From contig NZ_JABETO010000039.1 of NCBI RefSeq assembly GCF_013055795.1, forward strand, positions 1 through 52,878: a DNA stretch of 52,878 bases, in the 5' to 3' direction. Position 1 is the first letter of the stretch, and the number at the start of each line of letters is the position of its first letter. The position numbers were made by a program, and so were the translations under genes. Positions 17,116 through 25,656 of the stretch are shown here, piece by piece. This stretch comes from Streptomyces sp. I05A-00742. Its GTDB lineage: Bacteria > Actinomycetota > Actinomycetes > Streptomycetales > Streptomycetaceae. A model generated the notes under the pieces. It saw only the letters and a list, made by a program, of their open reading frames with translations. It ran no database searches and had not been told where the DNA came from.

Positions 17116-17293
17116 GCCCCGGTCCCCCCCCCAGAGGGGGCACCCCCATTTCACCGTTTCTGCGGGGAGGGCCCCGCGCCCCCGAGCCGCGCTGCGCGCG
17201 GCGTCCTCAAACGCCGGACGGGCTGAATCAGCCCGTCTGTGGGGGTGCGGGGGCTTGCCCCCGCAAGAAACGGTGAAAGGGCGGGACCGGGGC
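17116..17293. repeat. Nested inverted repeat, copy C (inner right arm truncated)
   Basis: Outer arms are present: GCCCCGGTCC with TTTCACCGTTTC on the left (17116-17160, with an inserted GC-rich block) and GAAACGGTGAAAGGGCGGG on the right (from 17267, ending 17293). The left inner arm GTCCTCAAACGCCGGACGGGCT is intact (17202-17224), but after AGCCCGTC the right inner arm breaks off and runs into TGTGGGGGTGCGGGGG. It fills the gap between the convergent kinase and cysteine desulfurase genes. Confidence 0.87.
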
Positions 17294-17297
17294 ACCC

Positions 17298-18686
17298 CTA
17301 AGACCGCCGCCGCACCGTATACCCCACCCCACCCCCCACCCCCCGCTCCCCCACATACTCCTGCCCCCGCATATCGCACCACGCAGGAATATCCAGCCGA
17401 GCCGCCTCATCATCGGACAGCACAGTCACCAGCCCCCCAACCGGCACCCGCTCAAACACCTTCGCCAACTCGATCACCGGAATCGGACACCGCTTCCCGA
17501 GCGCGTCCACAACAAGCTCACCCTCCTCACCGCCCCCAGAAGCAGCGGGCGCCCCCGACGGCGCCCCGACCTGCCGACGCACATCCGCGACCACCCCCGG
17601 CAGCACCTCCAAGAACCGCTCCACATCCGCCCCATCAACCCCACGCGGCAGCGAAACCCGGACGTTCCCCTCCGAGAGCACCCCCATGGCCCGCAGCACA
17701 TGGCTCGGCTCCAGCGTGCTGGAGGTGCAGGAGGAGCCGGAGGAGACGGAGAAGCCCTCGCGGTCGAGGGCGTGGAGGAGGGCCTCGCCGTCGACGTAGA
17801 GGCAGGAGAAGGTGACGAGGTGGGGGAGGCGTCGGGCGGGGTGGCCGACGACCTCGACGTCGGGGACGAGTTCGGGGACGCGGGCCCGGATGCGGTCGAC
17901 GAGGGGGCGCAGGCGGGCGGCCTCGGCGGCGGCCTCCGCGCGGACGGCGCGCAGGGAGGCGGCGGCGGCGACGATCGCGGGAAGATCGGGGAAGCCGGGC
18001 GCGCGGCCCGACTCCCGTTCGTCGACCGGGCCGCGGGCGGCGAACCGTACGCCCTTGCGCACCGCGAGCAGGCCCACCCCGGCCGGCCCGCCCCACTTGT
18101 GGGCGCTGGCGGTCAGCAGGGACCAGCCCTCGGCCACCGGCCCCCAGCCCAGCGACTGGGCGGCGTCGACGAGCAGCGGCACCCCGGCCGCCCGGCAGAC
18201 GGCGGCCACCTCGGCCACCGGCTGCTCGGTGCCGACCTCGTGGTTGGCGGACTGGAGGGCGGCCAGCGCGGTGTCCGGGCGCAGGGCCGCCGCGTACGCC
18301 GCCGGGTCGGCCAGGCCGGTCCGGTCGACGGGGACGCGGGTGACGGTTCCGCCGTTCGCCTCCAGGAGCTCGGCGGAGTGGAGGACGGCGGAGTGCTCGA
18401 CCGCGGAGACCACCAGATGGCGCCCGGTCCTGCGGCGCCCGCCCAGCGCGCCGGCGATGCCGTCGTGCAGGGCGCGGGTACCCGAAGGGGTGAAGACGAG
18501 TTCGTCCGGGCGACAGCCGACCGCCTCGGCCGCGGCCTCGCGGGCCGCGTCGAGCAGCAGCCGGGCCCGCCGGCCCTCCCGGTACAGCCGGGCGGGGTCG
18601 GCCCAGCCCTCGTCCAGGGCGGCCAGCAGCGCCTGGCGGGCGACGGGGTGCAGGGGAGCGGCGGAGGCGGCGTCGAAGTAGGGCAC
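17298..18686 (-). CDS. Cysteine desulfurase fused to a C-terminal TusA-type sulfur carrier domain
   Basis: 462 residues from GTG 18684-18686 (MPYFDAASAAPLHPVARQAL). Residues 1-370 form a NifS/IscS-like class V aminotransferase: His98, the PLP lysine Lys197 in TASAHKWGGPAGVG, and the catalytic loop SSGSSCTSSTLEPSHV with Cys320. After a Gly/Ala linker, residues 389-462 are a TusA domain, VVDALGKRCPIPVIELAKV, with the sulfur-accepting Cys400 in CPIP. Linking donor and first acceptor in one chain would pass persulfide sulfur directly, for tRNA thiolation, molybdopterin or Fe-S assembly; which one is unknown. The last 130 codons (17300-17690) are strongly G/T-ending beside repeat C, unlike the first part. 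Confidence 0.93.
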   Translation of the reverse strand: MPYFDAASAAPLHPVARQALLAALDEGWADPARLYREGRRARLLLDAAREAAAEAVGCRPDELVFTPSGTRALHDGIAGALGGRRRTGRHLVVSAVEHSAVLHSAELLEANGGTVTRVPVDRTGLADPAAYAAALRPDTALAALQSANHEVGTEQPVAEVAAVCRAAGVPLLVDAAQSLGWGPVAEGWSLLTASAHKWGGPAGVGLLAVRKGVRFAARGPVDERESGRAPGFPDLPAIVAAAASLRAVRAEAAAEAARLRPLVDRIRARVPELVPDVEVVGHPARRLPHLVTFSCLYVDGEALLHALDREGFSVSSGSSCTSSTLEPSHVLRAMGVLSEGNVRVSLPRGVDGADVERFLEVLPGVVADVRRQVGAPSGAPAASGGGEEGELVVDALGKRCPIPVIELAKVFERVPVGGLVTVLSDDEAARLDIPAWCDMRGQEYVGERGVGGGVGYTVRRRS

Positions 18687-18949
18687 GTGACCGAACCTAG
18701 CGCGCGTCGCGGGCGGCCGCGGGCCAGGGCTGACGGCCTCCCAGATACCGCCCGGAGCCGGTGGTTCCATCTCTTTGGGGAGTCTTCGCGCAGCAGCTCG
18801 GCGCGTTGGGCACCCTCCCCGCGCGACCCCAAATAGCGTCCAGTAGGGTTTGGTCCGCATAAACATCCAAACCCTGCCCGCAGCGGGCCGGCGACCGACC
18901 GAGACGGCCGCAGCCGGCCGCGCGGGCGAGACTCTCGGGAAGGCGCTAC

Positions 18950-19915
18950 GTGAGTCCCAACGGCTCCGACCGCTCGTCGCGGCGCCCGGTGCGGCGGAAG
19001 CTGCTGCAGGCGCTGGCCGCGGGCGCTGTTCTGGCGACCGCCACCGGTTGCACATCGAAGGACTTTCCCCGCCTCGGAATGCCCACTCCCGTCACGGAGG
19101 AGGCGCCGCGGATCCTCTCCCTGTGGCAGGGCTCGTGGGCTGCCGCCCTCGCGGTCGGCGTCCTGGTGTGGGGCCTCATCATCTGGAGCGTCATCTTCCA
19201 CCGGCGCAGCCGGAGCAAGGTCGAGGTTCCCGCCCAGACCCGGTACAACATGCCTCTTGAGGCCCTGTACACCGTGGTCCCGATCCTCATCGTCTCGGTG
19301 CTCTTCTATTTCACGGCCCGTGACGAGAACAAGCTCATGGCCAACCCGGAGAAGCCGAAGCACGTCGTGAACGTGATCGGCTTCCAGTGGAACTGGGCGT
19401 TCAACTACCTGGAGACGGCCGAGGGCCAGAAGCCGGGCAAGCCGCTGCGCGGCATCGAGAACCTCAACGCCATCCCGGACCGGTTCCTGAAGAAGGCCCC
19501 GGCCGACGCGGCGGGCGTCTACGACACCGGCATCCCGGGGACGAAGAACCCGCAGAACGGCATGCCCGGTCCCACGCTGTGGCTGCCCAAGGGTGAGACG
19601 GTCCAGTTCGTGCTCACCTCGCGCGACGTCAGCCACTCCTTCTGGGTGCTGCCGTTCCTGATGAAGCAGGACGTTCTCCCCGGGCACACCAACAGCTTCA
19701 CGGTCACCCCCAACCGGGAGGGCACCTTCCGGGGCAAGTGCGCCGAGCTCTGTGGACAGGACCACTCGCGGATGCTCTTCAACGTCAAGGTCGTCTCTCC
19801 TGAGCGCTATCAGAAGCACCTCAAGGAGCTGGCCGAGAAGGGCCAGACCGGCTACCTGCCGGCGGGCATCGCGCAGACGGATCACGCGAAGAACGCGGAG
19901 ACCAAGAACAAGTGA
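18950..19915 (+). CDS. ctaC: Cytochrome c oxidase subunit II
   Basis: 321 residues from GTG 18950 (MSPNGSDRSSRRPVRRKLLQ). Signal peptide ends in a lipobox, TATGC, with Cys34 as the lipidated residue. Two membrane helices follow (about 60-80 and 105-122). The CuA site is complete: His229 in SHSFWVLPF, then CAELCGQDHSRM with Cys264, Cys268, His272 and Met275. An insertion of about 50 residues between FQWNWAFNYLE and GPTLWLPKGE is usual for actinobacterial CtaC. It receives electrons from the bc complex and passes them to CtaD. The upstream 263-bp region (18687-18949) holds a possible -10 TAGGGT at 18844-18849. The stop overlaps the ctaD start by 4 nt. Confidence 0.97.
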   Translation: MSPNGSDRSSRRPVRRKLLQALAAGAVLATATGCTSKDFPRLGMPTPVTEEAPRILSLWQGSWAAALAVGVLVWGLIIWSVIFHRRSRSKVEVPAQTRYNMPLEALYTVVPILIVSVLFYFTARDENKLMANPEKPKHVVNVIGFQWNWAFNYLETAEGQKPGKPLRGIENLNAIPDRFLKKAPADAAGVYDTGIPGTKNPQNGMPGPTLWLPKGETVQFVLTSRDVSHSFWVLPFLMKQDVLPGHTNSFTVTPNREGTFRGKCAELCGQDHSRMLFNVKVVSPERYQKHLKELAEKGQTGYLPAGIAQTDHAKNAETKNK

Positions 19916-21633
19916 GCATCCTCAACGAACCCCAGGGTGCCGCCGCATCAGCCCCGGCAGCACCGCCTGTTCGCGCCAAGACGCCAGGCAACCAGGTGAT
20001 CAAGTGGCTGACCACCACCGACCACAAGACGATCGGGACCCTGTACCTGGTCACGTCGTTCGCGTTCTTCTGCATCGGCGGCGTGATGGCGCTGCTGATG
20101 CGTGCGGAACTCGCTCGCCCCGGCACGCAGATCATGTCGAACGAGCAGTTCAACCAGGCGTTCACGATGCACGGCACGATCATGCTGCTGATGTTCGCGA
20201 CGCCGCTGTTCGCCGGTTTCGCGAACTGGATCATGCCGCTCCAGATCGGCGCGCCCGACGTGGCGTTCCCGCGGCTGAACATGTTCGCCTACTGGCTGTA
20301 CCTCTTCGGCTCGCTGATCGCGGTGGCCGGCTTCCTCACCCCGCAGGGTGCGGCCGACTTCGGGTGGTTCGCCTACTCGCCGCTGACCGACAACGCCCAC
20401 TCGCCGGGCGTCGGCGCCGACCTGTGGATCATGGGTCTGGCCTTCTCCGGCTTCGGTACGATCCTCGGCTCGGTCAACTTCATCACCACGATCATCTGCA
20501 TGCGCGCGCCCGGCATGACGATGTTCCGGATGCCGATCTTCACCTGGAACGTCCTGCTGACCGGTGTCCTGGTCCTGCTGGCCTTCCCGGTGCTGGCCGC
20601 CGCGCTGTTCGCGCTGGAGGCCGACCGTAAGTTCGGTGCCCACATCTTCGACCCGGCCAACGGCGGCACACTGCTGTGGCAGCACCTCTTCTGGTTCTTC
20701 GGCCACCCCGAGGTGTACATCATCGCCCTGCCGTTCTTCGGCATCGTCTCCGAGGTCATCCCGGTCTTCTCCCGCAAGCCGATGTTCGGCTACTGGGGCC
20801 TGATCGCGGCCACGATCTCCATCGCCGGTCTCTCGGTGACGGTCTGGGCGCACCACATGTACGTCACGGGCGGCGTGTTGTTGCCGTTCTTCTCCTTCAT
20901 GACCTTCCTGATCGCGGTTCCGACCGGTGTGAAGTTCTTCAACTGGATCGGCACCATGTGGAAGGGCTCGCTGTCCTTCGAGACCCCGATGCTCTGGGCC
21001 GTCGGCTTCCTGATCACCTTCACCTTCGGTGGTCTGACCGGCGTCATCCTGGCCTCGCCGCCGATGGACTTCCACGTCTCCGACTCGTACTTCGTCGTCG
21101 CGCACTTCCACTACGTCATCTTCGGCACCGTGGTGTTCGCGATGTTCGCCGGATTCCACTTCTGGTGGCCGAAGTTCACGGGCAAGATGCTGGACGAGCG
21201 GCTCGGCAAGATCACGTTCTGGACGCTGTTCGTCGGCTTCCACGGCACGTTCCTCGTCCAGCACTGGCTGGGCGCCGAGGGCATGCCCCGCCGGTACGCC
21301 GACTACCTGGCGGCCGACGGCTGGACGACGCTGAACACCATCTCCACGATCAGCTCGTTCCTGCTCGGTCTGTCGATACTGCCGTTCTTCTACAACGTCT
21401 GGAAGACCGCCAAGTACGGCAAGAAGGTCGAGGTCGACGACCCGTGGGGCTACGGCCGTTCGCTGGAGTGGGCGACCTCCTGCCCGCCGCCGCGGCACAA
21501 CTTCCTCACGCTGCCGCGCATCCGCTCGGAATCCCCGGCGTTCGATCTGCACCACCCCGAGATCGCGGCGCTGGAGCTTGAGGAGAACCTCGCAGACAAG
21601 GCCCTCGCGGGTGGCAAGGAGGCCGGCAAGTGA
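19912..21633 (+). CDS. ctaD: Cytochrome c oxidase subunit I
   Basis: 573 residues from GTG 19912, coupled to ctaC (GTGA). Haem-copper oxidase with twelve membrane helices. Recognisable blocks: WLTTTDHKTIGTLYLVTSF, AFTMHGTIMLLMFATPL (haem a ligand His), WQHLFWFFGHPEVYIIALP with the CuB His and the crosslinked Tyr, VWAHHMYVTGG with the His pair for CuB, and FVVAHFHYVIFGTVVF with the two haem histidines. The D- and K-channel residues appear typical of A-type oxidases. C-terminal tail is soluble and acidic. Confidence 0.98.
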   Translation: MSILNEPQGAAASAPAAPPVRAKTPGNQVIKWLTTTDHKTIGTLYLVTSFAFFCIGGVMALLMRAELARPGTQIMSNEQFNQAFTMHGTIMLLMFATPLFAGFANWIMPLQIGAPDVAFPRLNMFAYWLYLFGSLIAVAGFLTPQGAADFGWFAYSPLTDNAHSPGVGADLWIMGLAFSGFGTILGSVNFITTIICMRAPGMTMFRMPIFTWNVLLTGVLVLLAFPVLAAALFALEADRKFGAHIFDPANGGTLLWQHLFWFFGHPEVYIIALPFFGIVSEVIPVFSRKPMFGYWGLIAATISIAGLSVTVWAHHMYVTGGVLLPFFSFMTFLIAVPTGVKFFNWIGTMWKGSLSFETPMLWAVGFLITFTFGGLTGVILASPPMDFHVSDSYFVVAHFHYVIFGTVVFAMFAGFHFWWPKFTGKMLDERLGKITFWTLFVGFHGTFLVQHWLGAEGMPRRYADYLAADGWTTLNTISTISSFLLGLSILPFFYNVWKTAKYGKKVEVDDPWGYGRSLEWATSCPPPRHNFLTLPRIRSESPAFDLHHPEIAALELEENLADKALAGGKEAGK

Positions 21634-22028
21634 AGATCCAAGGCCGGATGTTCATCTGGCTCTCCGTCTTCATCCTGGCCATGGCCGTCGTCTACGGCGT
21701 GTGGTCGAAGGAGCCGGCGGGCACCACCGCGCTCTTCCTGGCCTTCGGCCTCTGCATCATGGTCGGCTACTACCTGGCGTTCACCGCGCGCCGGGTGGAC
21801 GCCGGAGCGCAGGACAACAAGAACGCGGACGTCGCGGACGACGCAGGTGAGCTGGGCTTCTTCGCCCCGCACAGCTGGCAGCCGCTGTCCCTGGCGATCG
21901 GTGGCGCCCTCGCCTTCGCGGCGATCGCGATCGGCTGGTGGCTGATGTACTTCTCGGCCCCGCTGATCATGGTCGGCCTCTTCGGCTGGGTGTTCGAGTT
22001 CTACCGCGGCGAGAACCAGAACCAGTAG
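21630..22028 (+). CDS. ctaF: Cytochrome c oxidase subunit IV (actinobacterial type)
   Basis: 132 residues from GTG 21630, overlapping the ctaD stop by 4 nt. Four membrane helices (about 5-22, 28-48, 82-100, 102-122) with a short soluble loop DAGAQDNKNADVADD in the middle, the usual shape of CtaF, which assembles with CtaC/D/E in the bcc-aa3 supercomplex. It is the last gene of the ctaCDF unit; a strong hairpin follows 19 bp after the stop. Confidence 0.95.
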   Translation: MKIQGRMFIWLSVFILAMAVVYGVWSKEPAGTTALFLAFGLCIMVGYYLAFTARRVDAGAQDNKNADVADDAGELGFFAPHSWQPLSLAIGGALAFAAIAIGWWLMYFSAPLIMVGLFGWVFEFYRGENQNQ

Positions 22029-22046
22029 GTTCCCCCGTTCGCACGG

Positions 22047-22084
22047 GCCGGGCCCCGCACACCACCAGGTGTGCGGGGCCCGGC
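22047..22084 (+). terminator. Terminator of the ctaCDF operon
   Basis: Perfect 17-bp stem, GCCGGGCCCCGCACACC (22047-22063) with its complement (22068-22084), loop ACCA, followed by TCTTTG. Placed directly after the ctaF stop. Confidence 0.88.
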
Positions 22085-22159
22085 TCTTTGCCCGGAGGGC
22101 CCCACCCGTTTGCAGGCGCACCAGGGGCCGCGGGTGGCGATCCTTCCTACGGTGTGACC

Positions 22160-23404
22160 ATGAGCCACTCTCCTCGACGCCGCACGGTGCTCGGCGGCGT
22201 GCTGCTGCTGATCCCCCTGGCGCTGGGGGGCACCGGGTGCAGCTCGTCCAACCCGCTGGCCGAAACGCCGTACGACGCGACGGAACAGGTCGTGCTGAAG
22301 GGCGCGGAGGACGGCCGCAAGGTCGACCCGAGCCTGCCCCTCGAAGTGGAGGCCACCGGCGGCGACCGCATCACCGACGTCATCGCCACCGACGCCGCCG
22401 GACGCTACGTGGCCGGAGAGCTCCTCCCGGACGGTTCCCGCTGGCGCAGCACCGGCTCGCTGGCGGCCGGGGCGCACTACACGGTGCGGGTGAGCACCGA
22501 GGACGAGAACGGGGCCCAGGGCCGCCGTACGATCGGTTTCGACACCGGTCCGGCCACCCGCCTGCTGACCGTCACGTTCGGCCCCAAGAGCGGCACCTAC
22601 GGCGTCGGACAGCCCATCACCGCCGAGCTCAGCACCCCCGTCCAGACCCCCGCCGCGCGGGCCGTCGTCGAACGCACCCTGCGCGTCGAGTCCAAACCCG
22701 CCGTCCAGGGGACCTGGTACTGGGTGAACAACCGGATCCTGCACTACCGCCCGCAGGAGTACTGGCCCGCCCACGCCACCATCGACGTGCACGCCACCCT
22801 CGACGGCATCAAGGTCGGCGGCGGCATGTACGGCGGCCCGTCCCAGCCCCTGCACCTCACCACCGGCGACCGGGTGGAGGCCGTCACCGACGCCGCGGGG
22901 CACTACATGTCGGTGCAGAAGAACGGCCAGGAGATCCGCTCGATCCCGGTGACGACCGGCAAACCCGGGTACGACACGCGCAACGGGGTCAAGGTGATCC
23001 TCGGCCAGGAATCCTTCGTACGGATGCGCGGGGACACCATCGGCATCGCCGAGGGCAGCGCCGACTCCTACGACCTGCCCGTCTACTGGGCCACCCGGGT
23101 CACCTGGAGCGGCGAGTACGTCCACGCCGCGCCCTGGTCCGTGGGCTCGCAGGGCGCCGACAACGTCAGCCACGGCTGCACGGGCATGTCCACCGAGAAC
23201 GCCAAATGGTTCTTCGACAACGTCCGGGTGGGTGACATCGTCAAGGTCGTCGGCAGCGCGGGCGCCACCATGACGCCCTTCGACAACGGCTTCGGGGACT
23301 GGAACCTGTCGTGGGAGGACTGGCGCAAGGGCAGCGCCCTCGTCGCCGGCAAGCGGGAGGGGACCACCCTCGCCGACGCGGCCCGGCTGCGCCCCAGGGT
23401 CTGA
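22160..23404 (+). CDS. L,D-transpeptidase lipoprotein (Ig-like plus YkuD domains)
   Basis: 414 residues from ATG 22160 (MSHSPRRRTVLGGVLLLIPL); the longer frame would cover the ctaF terminator. The signal peptide ends at LGGTGC, so Cys27 is probably lipidated. Residues about 45-250 resemble the two Ig-like domains of mycobacterial LdtMt2, including YRPQEYWPAHATIDVHA, followed by the YkuD catalytic domain: MSVQKNGQEIRSIPVTTGK and the active-site motif with His338 and Cys340 in SHGCTGMS. Such enzymes make 3-3 crosslinks in peptidoglycan at the outer membrane face. It lies between the two halves of the respiratory cluster without obvious functional link. Confidence 0.94.
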   Translation: MSHSPRRRTVLGGVLLLIPLALGGTGCSSSNPLAETPYDATEQVVLKGAEDGRKVDPSLPLEVEATGGDRITDVIATDAAGRYVAGELLPDGSRWRSTGSLAAGAHYTVRVSTEDENGAQGRRTIGFDTGPATRLLTVTFGPKSGTYGVGQPITAELSTPVQTPAARAVVERTLRVESKPAVQGTWYWVNNRILHYRPQEYWPAHATIDVHATLDGIKVGGGMYGGPSQPLHLTTGDRVEAVTDAAGHYMSVQKNGQEIRSIPVTTGKPGYDTRNGVKVILGQESFVRMRGDTIGIAEGSADSYDLPVYWATRVTWSGEYVHAAPWSVGSQGADNVSHGCTGMSTENAKWFFDNVRVGDIVKVVGSAGATMTPFDNGFGDWNLSWEDWRKGSALVAGKREGTTLADAARLRPRV

Positions 23405-23423
23405 GGCGCCGCCGGCGGGCCCG

Positions 23424-23825
23424 TCAGGCGTCCGCGGTGATCCTCGTGCGCGCCAGCCCGGCCAGGGCGTCGGCGAAGGCCACCGGGTCCACCGGGTGCG
23501 TCAACGCCGCGTCCGCCCGGCTCCAGGTGGCCAGCCAGGCGTCCTGCGGCCGGCCGATCAGCAGCAGCACCGGCGGGCACCGGAACACCTCGTCCTTGAG
23601 CTGCCGGCAGACGCCCATACCGCCCGCGGGGGCCGTCTCGCCGTCCAGGACGCAGACGTCGACCCGGTGTTCCTCCAGCGTCCGCAGCACGGCGGGCAGG
23701 GTCGCGCACTCCAGGTACTCCACCGGCGGCAGGTCCGCCGCGGGCCGCCGGCCGCCGGCCAGCCGCACCTGTTCGCGGGTGCTCGCGTCGTCGCTGTAGA
23801 CCAGTACCGTGACCGTGGGCTGCAT
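23424..23825 (-). CDS. Stand-alone receiver-like protein with degenerate active site
   Basis: 133 residues from ATG 23823-23825 (MQPTVTVLVYSDDASTREQV), with GGAGG just upstream on the minus strand. It has the CheY-like order: acidic pair SDD after beta1, the phosphoacceptor-position Asp in VDVCVLDGETAPAGG, and a final block ALTHPVDPVAFADALAGL. In that block the invariant Lys of receivers (KP) is His (HP), so normal phosphorylation chemistry is doubtful. No output domain. It is convergent with the L,D-transpeptidase (19-bp gap) and divergent from ctaE; its role could be as a phosphorylation-independent partner of a respiratory or regulatory protein, which is speculation. Confidence 0.75.
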   Translation of the reverse strand: MQPTVTVLVYSDDASTREQVRLAGGRRPAADLPPVEYLECATLPAVLRTLEEHRVDVCVLDGETAPAGGMGVCRQLKDEVFRCPPVLLLIGRPQDAWLATWSRADAALTHPVDPVAFADALAGLARTRITADA

Positions 23826-24150
23826 CGTTGACCTCCGGGCTCGTTGGCAAGGGGCGTCGAGGGGTGACAAGGGACGTCGAGGGGTCGGGCACAGCTGTGA
23901 ACGAGGGGACCGCTGCGCGGATGCTACTCCCGGGGGGCCGCCCGGGAGGAGGGCCCGACGGACCACGGGACCCCGCGGCCGCCCGCCGACGGCCCGTCAC
24001 CAGCGGTCCGCGCGCGCGGCGCAGGGCATGACGGAAGGGTGCCTTCCCCCCTTTGGGGGACGACCGGGCGACTGCCGGATTCGGCCGTACGAGCAGGGCA
24101 TACGTCCTTGACACACCGAACGGCACCCCCCGGAGTGAGCGCGAGATAAG
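23826..24150. other. Intergenic region upstream of ctaE
   Basis: About 325 bp with no gene I can support. It contains a 20-bp tandem repeat (listed separately), a short hairpin GGAAGGGTGCCTTCC near 24040-24054, and a TTGACA at 24108-24113 that resembles a -35 without a convincing -10 at standard spacing. It must hold promoters for the receiver-like gene and probably for ctaE-qcrCAB. Confidence 0.5.
23848..23887. repeat. 20-bp tandem repeat, two copies
   Basis: CAAGGGGCGTCGAGGGGTGA (23848-23867) is followed directly by CAAGGGACGTCGAGGGGTCG (23868-23887), three mismatches. It lies in the 5' region of the receiver-like gene. Two helical turns between copies would suit a regulator binding in tandem; no function is shown. 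Confidence 0.6.
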
Positions 24151-24171
24151 CGACCGACATAATGTCGGTCG
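24151..24171. promoter_or_regulatory. Perfect 21-bp palindrome over the ctaE start
   Basis: CGACCGACA-TAA-TGTCGGTCG: 9-bp arms with a 3-nt centre. It includes the ATG proposed for ctaE (24162-24164) and ends at the next in-frame GTG (24171). It could be an operator that blocks transcription initiation, or an mRNA hairpin that hides the start codon. No ribosome-binding site is visible at normal distance from either start codon, so translation may depend on this structure or on a leaderless message. Confidence 0.6.
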
Positions 24172-24782
24172 TGGCGACAGCAACAGCAGTAGATACCGGG
24201 CACGCGCACCCCTCGGTCAACCGACCGAACCTCACCAGCGTCGGAACCATCATCTGGCTGAGTTCCGAGCTGATGTTCTTCGCGGCCCTCTTCGCGATGT
24301 ACTTCACCCTCCGTTCGGTGACCGGCGCCGACCACTGGAAGGACATGGCGTCGCACCTGAACGTTCCGTTCTCGGCGACGAACACCACCATCCTGGTGCT
24401 CTCCTCGCTCACCTGCCAGCTCGGCGTCTTCGCCGCCGAGCGCGGTGATGTGAAGAAGCTGCGCACCTGGTTCGTGATCACGTTCGTGATGGGTGCCATC
24501 TTCATCGGTGGCCAGATCTTCGAGTACACCGACCTGGTCAAGGAGGCGGGCCTCTCGCTCTCCTCCGACCCGTACGGTTCGGCGTTCTACCTGACGACCG
24601 GCTTCCACGGCCTGCACGTGACGGGCGGACTCATCGCCTTCCTGCTGGTCCTGGGCAGGACGTACGCGGCCAAGAGGTTCACCCACCACCAGGCGACGGC
24701 GGCCATCGTCGTGTCCTACTACTGGCACTTCGTCGACGTGGTCTGGATCGGCCTCTTCGCCACGATCTACTTGATCAAGTAA
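24162..24782 (+). CDS. ctaE: Cytochrome c oxidase subunit III
   Basis: 206 residues from ATG 24162 (MSVVATATAVDTGHAHPSVN); GTG at 24171 is an alternative start. Five membrane helices in the short CtaE form. Family blocks: VGTIIWLSSELMFFAALFAM with the conserved Glu, FYLTTGFHGLHVTGGLIAF and SYYWHFVDVVWIGLFATIYL. It is the first gene of ctaE-qcrCAB, with a 64-bp gap to qcrC. A perfect palindrome covers its start. Confidence 0.96.
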   Translation: MSVVATATAVDTGHAHPSVNRPNLTSVGTIIWLSSELMFFAALFAMYFTLRSVTGADHWKDMASHLNVPFSATNTTILVLSSLTCQLGVFAAERGDVKKLRTWFVITFVMGAIFIGGQIFEYTDLVKEAGLSLSSDPYGSAFYLTTGFHGLHVTGGLIAFLLVLGRTYAAKRFTHHQATAAIVVSYYWHFVDVVWIGLFATIYLIK

Positions 24783-24846
24783 TCGGTCCCGCACCGGACC
24801 AACAGTCCAGCATCGAACGCAGAAGATCCTGACACCGGGGTAATCC

Positions 24847-25656
24847 GTGAAAAAGCTCTCCGCACGACGACGCCATCCGCTGGCGGCGGTCGTCGTCCTA
24901 CTCTTCGCGCTGGCGGTAACCGGGGGGCTGTACGCCGCGTTCGCGCCGGCCGAGTCGGCCAAGGCCGATGACTCCGCCCAGTCCCTTGCCATCGAGGAGG
25001 GCAAGAAGCTCTACGCCGTCGGCTGCGCCAGCTGCCACGGCACCGGCGCTCAGGGCACCTCCGACGGGCCGTCCCTGGTCGGTGTCGGTGCCGCCGCCGT
25101 CGACTTCCAGGTCGCCACCGGCCGTATGCCGATGCAGCAGCAGGGCGCCCAGGCGCCCCGCAAGAAGCCGGTGTACACCGAGGCCCAGATCGACCAGCTG
25201 GCCGCTTACATCTCCTCGCTCGGCGCGGGACCGTCGGTTCCCTCGAAGGACCAGTACAGCCCCAACGGCGGTGACGCCGCCAAGGGCGGGGACCTGTTCC
25301 GTACGAACTGCGCCCAGTGCCACAACTTCACGGGCAAGGGCGGCGCGCTGTCGAACGGCAAGTTCGCGCCCACCCTGGAGGACGTCGACCCCAAGCACAT
25401 CTACGAGGCCATGCAGACCGGCCCGCAGAACATGCCGTCCTTCCCCGACACCACGATGTCCCAGAAGAACAAGAAGGACATCATCGCGTACCTCGACGAG
25501 GTCAACACCAGCAAGTCGGAGAGCCCGGGCGGCCTCAACCTGGGTGGGCTCGGCCCGGTCAGTGAGGGTCTGTTCGCGTGGATCTTCGGCCTCGGCGCGC
25601 TGATCGCCGTCGCCATCTGGGTCGCCGCCCGGACCGCAAAGGCCAAGAAGTCATGA
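24847..25656 (+). CDS. qcrC: Di-haem cytochrome c subunit of the bcc complex
   Basis: 269 residues from GTG 24847 (MKKLSARRRHPLAAVVVLLF). An N-terminal membrane anchor (about 11-32) precedes two c-type haem domains with CASCH (60-64) and CAQCH (155-159), and a C-terminal membrane helix (about 240-260). Di-haem QcrC replaces soluble cytochrome c in actinobacteria and delivers electrons to the CuA site of CtaC inside the bcc-aa3 supercomplex. The stop overlaps the qcrA start by 4 nt (ATGA). Confidence 0.97.
   Translation: MKKLSARRRHPLAAVVVLLFALAVTGGLYAAFAPAESAKADDSAQSLAIEEGKKLYAVGCASCHGTGAQGTSDGPSLVGVGAAAVDFQVATGRMPMQQQGAQAPRKKPVYTEAQIDQLAAYISSLGAGPSVPSKDQYSPNGGDAAKGGDLFRTNCAQCHNFTGKGGALSNGKFAPTLEDVDPKHIYEAMQTGPQNMPSFPDTTMSQKNKKDIIAYLDEVNTSKSESPGGLNLGGLGPVSEGLFAWIFGLGALIAVAIWVAARTAKAKKS

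Noticed and set aside
19948..21555. 535-residue antisense frame under ctaD
   Set aside because: Arg/Glu/His-rich translation without known domains, exactly opposite ctaD.
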